Assembly (NCBI GenBank): GCA_964458085.1
Contig: CAYWFF010000020.1
Span: forward strand, 1 to 16,768
Direction: 5' to 3'
Origin: CAYWFF01 sp964458085
GTDB lineage: Bacteria > Patescibacteriota > Microgenomatia > UBA8517
Length of the DNA: 16,768 bases
Shown: positions 12,459-16,768 of the stretch, piece by piece
How the letters are laid out: every line of letters begins with the position of its first letter
Position numbering within the stretch: position 1 is the first letter of the stretch
The notes under the pieces: model-generated
Seen by the model: only the letters and a program-made list of their open reading frames with translations
What the model was told of the DNA's origin: nothing
The model's database searches: none
Program-made: the position numbers and the translations under genes

Positions 12459-14396
12459 ATGGCTCTCCGCGAAAGAGTTTTGGGAAACACAGAACTGCCC
12501 GAAACTCCAAATGAAGTCGGAACTTTTGCGTCTGAAAGAGAACGAGAATTATTGGGTAACTTCGCCCCCGCACTTTACTTGGCTGACGGAAGAAAAATAA
12601 CAAGTAAAGATTATAAATTGTTTACGTACCAAGATCCTGAAAATTTTTCAATAACTCATTACGAGTTGTGCGACACTGAGGGAAAATTACCTACGATTTG
12701 TTTTTCAATAGAGCGTGGTGAAGGTGTAACAACGTTCCAAGTAACCGTCGAAAACAACACTCCTGAAAACTTGATTATCGACCGGATTACGATATTGGAA
12801 ACTACTTCTTTAGCGGGTGCCGATATGCATGAAGATTTAGCCTTGGGAGGACCGCAATTTAACTCCTGGTCAAACCACACTGCTCCCCTGCCTTTGGCAA
12901 ACAATCAACACGTAAAGCCTTTCCCTTTACGTAACCCTTGGGAAAAACAGTTAGAAAAATATGAACGGGTCTTCAGTCCGGGTGTAATCGCAATCAACAG
13001 AAAGTCACAGGAAATGATGCTTTTGGCTGCAGTATCTTCCCACAGATCTCACACCATGCTCCGTATTTCTCCGGAAGGACAAAATATGCGTATAGAAGTT
13101 GCCAGTCTGCGGGAAAATACCACTCTCCACCCAGGAGATTCTATTTCTTCAGAAAAAGTAGTTCTCATAAATAACAGTTCGTATGCCCAATTACATGAGA
13201 CTTATGGCAAACTGATAGCCCGTGAAATGGGAAGTAAGCATCCCCAAAAGCCTACATTAACCTCATCCTCCTGGTATAGCCAGTCCCACCCCCCAAATCC
13301 CGATGAAATAACAAAAGACATGGAGCGGCTTGCGCTATTTCTAAAAGATAATGCAAGTAGCGTCAACCTAAGCTATCAGTTAGATGACGGCTGCCTGAAT
13401 TATCCCGGAGAGCCTATCGGTCCCAATACTCCGTTTGCAAACGGCAGATTGGAAAAAGTAATCTCTAAGGCAAAAGAAGTAGGCATTACTCCTGTTCTTT
13501 GGTCAGCACTTTTTAGCGCCGCCCAAGACTCCTGGATTCACAAAAACCATCCGGAATGGTTAGTGAAAGACAAAGATGGCGATTCTCAGGTAATGAAAAA
13601 GGGAGTATGGAAAAGGAACGGCAACGAAGGTTTGGTGTACGGACTTGATTTATCAAACGATAAAGTGTGGACTGAGTATCTTATCCCGCTTTTGTCCTGG
13701 TTTAAAGACATCGGCATTGATCACATCAAATTGGACTTTTCTTACTGCGGGGCGACTGTTAATCACGGAAGGTTACAAGATAAAACCAGTGTTGAAGTGT
13801 ACAGGGAAGCGTTACAAAAAGTACGCAATATTCTCGGTGATAATAGTCATATTCTTATTTGCGGAGCGCCTCTACTTGCATCCGCCGGATTAGTTGACAC
13901 CATGCGTGTAACCGATGACACGGGATATTGTTATGATTCCCTGCGAAGTGATGGTACTCCGGGAGGTCTGAGGGCGGCTGTTTCGTCAATACCTCAAATG
14001 ATTTTTTACCGACATGTTTCTGAAATTGACTGCGACGTCATTCCGTTTAAAAGAGATTGTGGACTTACTGGTTCCCAAATTATGCAGTTTCATATGATGA
14101 TGGCTGTTGCCACTGGAAGACAAGTAACTTTTGGTATTGGAGACCCCATAAGCACTCTTCAACCGTTAGCGAAAGAAATGATTTTGAAATTGACCAACGA
14201 CATGCTTACCATAGAACCGGGACAACCATTCCTGTTACCAACTCACGAAATGGTTATCGGTATGCGAAAAATAATGGATGGGTGTAGCGAATGTGTATTA
14301 TTTAACTTTGAAAACGCTCCGCAGGCAGTAACTTACCAAGGTAAATCTATTAGCATTCCTGCTCATGGTTTTCAAATTGTGCCGGAAGAAAATTAA
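12459..14396 (+). CDS. Alpha-galactosidase-like glycoside hydrolase (GH36 type, 645 aa)
   Basis: The layout is that of GH36-type retaining alpha-galactosidases. An N-terminal beta-sandwich (about 1-260) contains VTVENNTPENLIIDRI. A (beta/alpha)8 barrel (about 265-540) follows, with YQLDDG (306-311), the PVLWSALFSA strand, nucleophile Asp426 in IDHIKLDFSYCG, and the acid/base Asp486 or Asp487 in MRVTDDTGY. A C-terminal beta domain (about 585-645) includes ECVLFNFEN. It would hydrolyse terminal alpha-galactosides of oligosaccharides; raffinose-synthase-type relatives cannot be excluded. There is no signal peptide, so it acts in the cytoplasm on imported sugar, yet no transporter gene is in this window. 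It starts at ATG 12459, with no good Shine-Dalgarno, and converges on the beta-helix gene 25 bp away. Confidence 0.88.
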   Translation: MALRERVLGNTELPETPNEVGTFASERERELLGNFAPALYLADGRKITSKDYKLFTYQDPENFSITHYELCDTEGKLPTICFSIERGEGVTTFQVTVENNTPENLIIDRITILETTSLAGADMHEDLALGGPQFNSWSNHTAPLPLANNQHVKPFPLRNPWEKQLEKYERVFSPGVIAINRKSQEMMLLAAVSSHRSHTMLRISPEGQNMRIEVASLRENTTLHPGDSISSEKVVLINNSSYAQLHETYGKLIAREMGSKHPQKPTLTSSSWYSQSHPPNPDEITKDMERLALFLKDNASSVNLSYQLDDGCLNYPGEPIGPNTPFANGRLEKVISKAKEVGITPVLWSALFSAAQDSWIHKNHPEWLVKDKDGDSQVMKKGVWKRNGNEGLVYGLDLSNDKVWTEYLIPLLSWFKDIGIDHIKLDFSYCGATVNHGRLQDKTSVEVYREALQKVRNILGDNSHILICGAPLLASAGLVDTMRVTDDTGYCYDSLRSDGTPGGLRAAVSSIPQMIFYRHVSEIDCDVIPFKRDCGLTGSQIMQFHMMMAVATGRQVTFGIGDPISTLQPLAKEMILKLTNDMLTIEPGQPFLLPTHEMVIGMRKIMDGCSECVLFNFENAPQAVTYQGKSISIPAHGFQIVPEEN

Positions 14397-14421
14397 GGTA
14401 AAGCAATGAGGTTAATTCAGA

Positions 14422-16338
14422 TTAATTAACATTGGAAAGCCAAATAACGTAATCTATTCCGTTAACCTGACCATCGTTATTAAAATCTCCATCACTTGCG
14501 CCATTTGAAGTTGCAGCCTTATAGTTACCTGACCAAATTGTATAGTCAGCTTCATTTACAATCCTATCTCCGTTTGCGTCTCCCCTGACTGAAGATACAT
14601 TTGGTGTAGGAGTGTTTGTTACTCCGAGTGAAGGCGTAGGAGTTGTGCCGGATGAATTTAGTCCGGTAAACGAAACAATAAGCGTTGAAGGTAAAGACGG
14701 CCTATTTATAATTGTATTATTCGTTGCCCAGGACGGACCGGGTTTGGGCATTGACCAACTTGAACCAAATTCTATTGCTCCCAAGTCGGTGGAGCCGTCG
14801 CGGGTTGAGTGGTAATATTCGCCGTCTCGGTTTGCCCCCGTACCCACCGCAACTCCGCTTCTGCTTAAATGGAAATCAATTTGAGGCGAAGTTGAAATGA
14901 AACCGGGTTGCTGGTGAATTGCATTGGTAAGCGTTGAAGAAGCAATTTTGGAACCGAAGATAATATTTTCCGAAAGGAACTTAAATCCTTCACCTTTTGT
15001 CAGTTCATATGGGGTGTTGCCGTTTATTTCCTGGACCATTACTATATTGTTTTGAAACTTGGAATTACTATATGTGGCGTCTTCCGAACCGTCCGTATAG
15101 AACTTGCTGCCCGTACTGTCACTATATCGAAGCACTACAGTATTATGAGCAACAGTCATATTCTTTGCAGGAAGTGATTGATTAGCTTGAGGGTTTAATT
15201 TAGTTTTTACCCAAGCTGAATTAATGCCAAACTGCGGTGATGAATAAAAAATATTATGATCAACCATCAGTTTGCCGTACTGGAACGAAGTCATCGAGAT
15301 CATGGTATAAGAGTCGAAAATAAAGTTGTGATGCACCCTTGCATTGACAATGACATTAATGGGATCAATTTCTATGGGGTTGTCCACCATGTTGTGAATG
15401 ACATTATTACTCACTTCTGAAACTAAATCGGTTGCCGAGGTATAGTTTTGCCACCCCAAAATCTGCACACCGTCAAACATCTCATAAATATAGTTATTAC
15501 GGATATAAATTCCATTAGTATAGGCATGAATCCCCACTGTGTTTAAATTGGTATTATATAAACCTTGCCAGATTTCATATCCTCCGGGAAGCCGTATTTG
15601 ATAAACAGGATATGTAGAAAACTCATTGTTTTCGATGTAGAAGCCTTGGTGGGAGGGTCCCCAGCCAACCGTTTGGAATCCGGTCTTATTGTTTTGGAAA
15701 TAATTATGGCGAACATAAATATTTCTCCTGGGATAGTTAGTAATAATTGCCTGTCTCCGCCAGTGGCGAAGCACCAAGCCTTCTATTGTCACATTATCAG
15801 CCTGCACAGTTATTCCCACCCCACCTACATTGTTGTTTACTTCAATTTTAGCGTTATTGGGGTTTGCATTATTTTGAAGACGAAGGTATAGCCTTTGACT
15901 GCCTGAATCGTAATAAAACCCTTCTTTCGGACCGGGTTTTCCGGTATCAGGAAAAGTGAAGTTTTTTAAAGAGTTTAAGTTTTTGTAATTTAACAAAAGA
16001 CGGTTATTGCCGGTAACCCAAGAGACACTCCAAGAAACATTTGCAGTGAAAAGTCCCGAAGTTGAACCGTCTGCTGAAAAGTTAAAATTACCATTGTGTG
16101 ACCCGGACAAAATTGCCCTCCCTCCATTTCTTGCTTTTAACGTAAGCGGCTTTTTAACAATTACAGACTGGTAATAAGTTCCGTCATCAAAAAGAATTGT
16201 GTCTCCAGAAGAAGCACTATCGAGAACGCTTTGGAGGTTTGCGGAAGGATTTACAGATATTGTAGCAGCCTGGGAAGCAACGGGGTTAGCAAGAACAAAA
16301 CCTAGCAGAAGGAATATTACGGCAAATAATTTTTTCAT
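14422..16338 (-). CDS. Secreted right-handed beta-helix protein with C-terminal dockerin-like domain (638 aa)
   Basis: A signal peptide (residues 1-24, ending ASQA) precedes ISVNPSANLQSVLDSASSGD, the usual opening of right-handed parallel beta-helix (pectate-lyase-like) proteins. Short Asn-rich coils such as NNVTIEGLVLRHW, NIYVRHNYF and GIYIRNNYIYEMFDG continue to about 430. A Pro/Thr linker (about 559-582, with PTPSLGVTNTPTP) leads to two dockerin-like calcium loops: Asp587, Asn589, Asp591, Asp598, and Asp618, Asn620, Asp622, Asp629. Dockerins usually bind cohesins, but stand-alone dockerin-like ends are common on secreted proteins of uncultivated bacteria. Catalytic residues cannot be assigned, so it may be a polysaccharide lyase, a glycosidase or an adhesin. 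No Shine-Dalgarno precedes ATG 16338. Confidence 0.88.
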   Translation of the reverse strand: MKKLFAVIFLLLGFVLANPVASQAATISVNPSANLQSVLDSASSGDTILFDDGTYYQSVIVKKPLTLKARNGGRAILSGSHNGNFNFSADGSTSGLFTANVSWSVSWVTGNNRLLLNYKNLNSLKNFTFPDTGKPGPKEGFYYDSGSQRLYLRLQNNANPNNAKIEVNNNVGGVGITVQADNVTIEGLVLRHWRRQAIITNYPRRNIYVRHNYFQNNKTGFQTVGWGPSHQGFYIENNEFSTYPVYQIRLPGGYEIWQGLYNTNLNTVGIHAYTNGIYIRNNYIYEMFDGVQILGWQNYTSATDLVSEVSNNVIHNMVDNPIEIDPINVIVNARVHHNFIFDSYTMISMTSFQYGKLMVDHNIFYSSPQFGINSAWVKTKLNPQANQSLPAKNMTVAHNTVVLRYSDSTGSKFYTDGSEDATYSNSKFQNNIVMVQEINGNTPYELTKGEGFKFLSENIIFGSKIASSTLTNAIHQQPGFISTSPQIDFHLSRSGVAVGTGANRDGEYYHSTRDGSTDLGAIEFGSSWSMPKPGPSWATNNTIINRPSLPSTLIVSFTGLNSSGTTPTPSLGVTNTPTPNVSSVRGDANGDRIVNEADYTIWSGNYKAATSNGASDGDFNNDGQVNGIDYVIWLSNVN

Positions 16339-16446
16339 AGTAAAGCTCTATATACATACTACCATTGATGAATTTAAGAAGAAAGGATTGTAATTCACAA
16401 GTAGTTTAAATGCAAGTTTAAAAGTATTACCTCGCAATCCTCATAA

Positions 16447-16480
16447 ATCCCCCAAAAACGAACGAAGTGAACTGTGGGAT
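16447..16480. repeat. REP-like hairpin in the beta-helix/YdeI spacer
   Basis: ATCCCCCA-type and TGTGGGAT arms (16447-16454 and 16473-16480) pair with one mismatch across an 18-base loop containing GAACGAAGTGAAC. The ATCCC/GGGAT outer arms recall the ATCCT/AGGAT unit at 6928-6960, so it may belong to the same dispersed hairpin family. The surrounding gap is about 210 bp between divergent genes. Confidence 0.45.
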
Positions 16481-16535
16481 AGGTGTGTCCCCATCGCTAC
16501 ACTCCTCCCGCTTATTTCTCCACCTAATGCATATC

Positions 16536-16544
16536 TGCTAAAAT
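16536..16544 (+). promoter_or_regulatory. Extended -10 promoter of the YdeI-type gene
   Basis: TGC followed by TAAAAT (16539-16544) makes an extended -10, which can work without a good -35; none is seen. The ATG is 6 bases after it, so the mRNA would start at or next to the start codon. Confidence 0.55.
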
Positions 16545-16550
16545 TACCTC

Positions 16551-16768
16551 ATGACTAAAAAGAAAAAGCAATCAAGCAGTAAAATTATTTCAGCCGGTGT
16601 AGTTCACAATTTACCGGCAGATTTAAAAGAAACCTTAAAATCCGATTCTGAAGTTCTTGAAGTCTGGGAAGGTCTTACTCCCCTAGCCAGAAACGAATGG
16701 ATATGCTGGACAACTTCGGTCAAAAAACCTGAAACCAGAAAAGAACATATAGAAAGAGTCGGTAAAGA
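16551..16768 (+). CDS. YdeI/OmpD-associated family protein, N-terminal part (cut by window end)
   Basis: From ATG 16551 the frame stays open to the window end: 72 full codons plus two bases. After a Lys/Ser-rich start (MTKKKKQSSSK), the sequence LPADLKETLKSDSEVLEVWE followed by GLTPLARNEWICWTTSVKKP and ETRKEHIERVG matches the C-terminal domain of YdeI/OmpD-associated ('bacteriocin protection') proteins, with the typical PLARNEWICW core. Here the domain begins within 20 residues of the start, so this is likely a short single-domain version, as seen in other bacteria. Its biochemical role is unproven. An extended -10 lies 6 bases before the ATG and no Shine-Dalgarno is present. Confidence 0.85.
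   Translation, partial: MTKKKKQSSSKIISAGVVHNLPADLKETLKSDSEVLEVWEGLTPLARNEWICWTTSVKKPETRKEHIERVGK

Noticed and set aside
12379..12603. Minus-strand frame of 74 aa
   Set aside because: It overlaps the promoters of both divergent genes and the start of the alpha-galactosidase-like gene; composition is not protein-like.
14397..14421. Bidirectional terminator between convergent genes
   Set aside because: Only AT-rich partial palindromes (GTTAATT/ATTAATTAAC) are present, with no GC stem or T run of the usual kind.

Overview
The window comes from a low-GC bacterium and begins inside a 16S rRNA gene on the minus strand. Several features point to the Candidate Phyla Radiation (Patescibacteria), probably a Microgenomates-type lineage. 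The 16S carries two long insertions, in helices 6 and 26, and is mismatched at two sites used by universal primers. Many small genes of broad families sit between repeat-rich spacers. A secreted beta-helix protein ends in a Pro/Thr linker and a dockerin-like domain. The lineage is an inference; the 16S sequence itself would settle it.

Layout. 1-1330 is the 5' part of 16S (minus strand; the 3' end lies before base 1). Its helix 6 insertion encodes a GIY-YIG endonuclease-like protein broken by one TAG codon; its helix 26 insertion is built partly of 7-bp repeats. 1331-1840 is the rRNA leader and promoter region, with four head-to-tail sigma70-type promoters (three exactly 34 bp apart), hairpins, an intrinsic terminator and a boxA-like site. 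1841-6803 is a minus-strand block: two unrecognised proteins, an RRM RNA-binding protein, a DUF2207 membrane protein, a P-loop kinase, a small basic protein and a DedA-family membrane protein. 6804-7276 is a noncoding island of REP-like palindromes and drifting 7-bp repeats. 7277-7766 holds an overlapping ChaB / GlsB-YeaQ-YmgE pair. 7845-8969 (plus) is a DUF1704/MATCAP-like putative metallopeptidase whose 3' end overlaps, antisense, a dual-specificity phosphatase. That phosphatase is translationally coupled to an upstream diacylglycerol-kinase-family lipid kinase. 10434-11039 is a DEDD 3'-5' exonuclease-like protein. 11108-12351 (minus) holds a KGG-repeat stress protein and an anchored lytic transglycosylase. 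12459-14396 is an alpha-galactosidase-like glycosidase, convergent with the secreted beta-helix/dockerin protein. The window ends inside a YdeI/OmpD-associated-type gene.

The genes are mostly housekeeping, envelope and stress functions and do not form one pathway. Plausible local units are the lipid kinase plus phosphatase, the ChaB/GlsB pair, and the two carbohydrate genes. The most unusual material is non-coding: the two 16S insertions, the modular rRNA promoter array with sequence-divergent but geometry-conserved dyads, and a dispersed 7-bp repeat family that occurs both inside 16S and in spacers. Initiation signals also split in two: a few genes have strong Shine-Dalgarno sites, while many have a -10-like box 5-10 nt before the start codon, suggesting leaderless or near-leaderless mRNAs.
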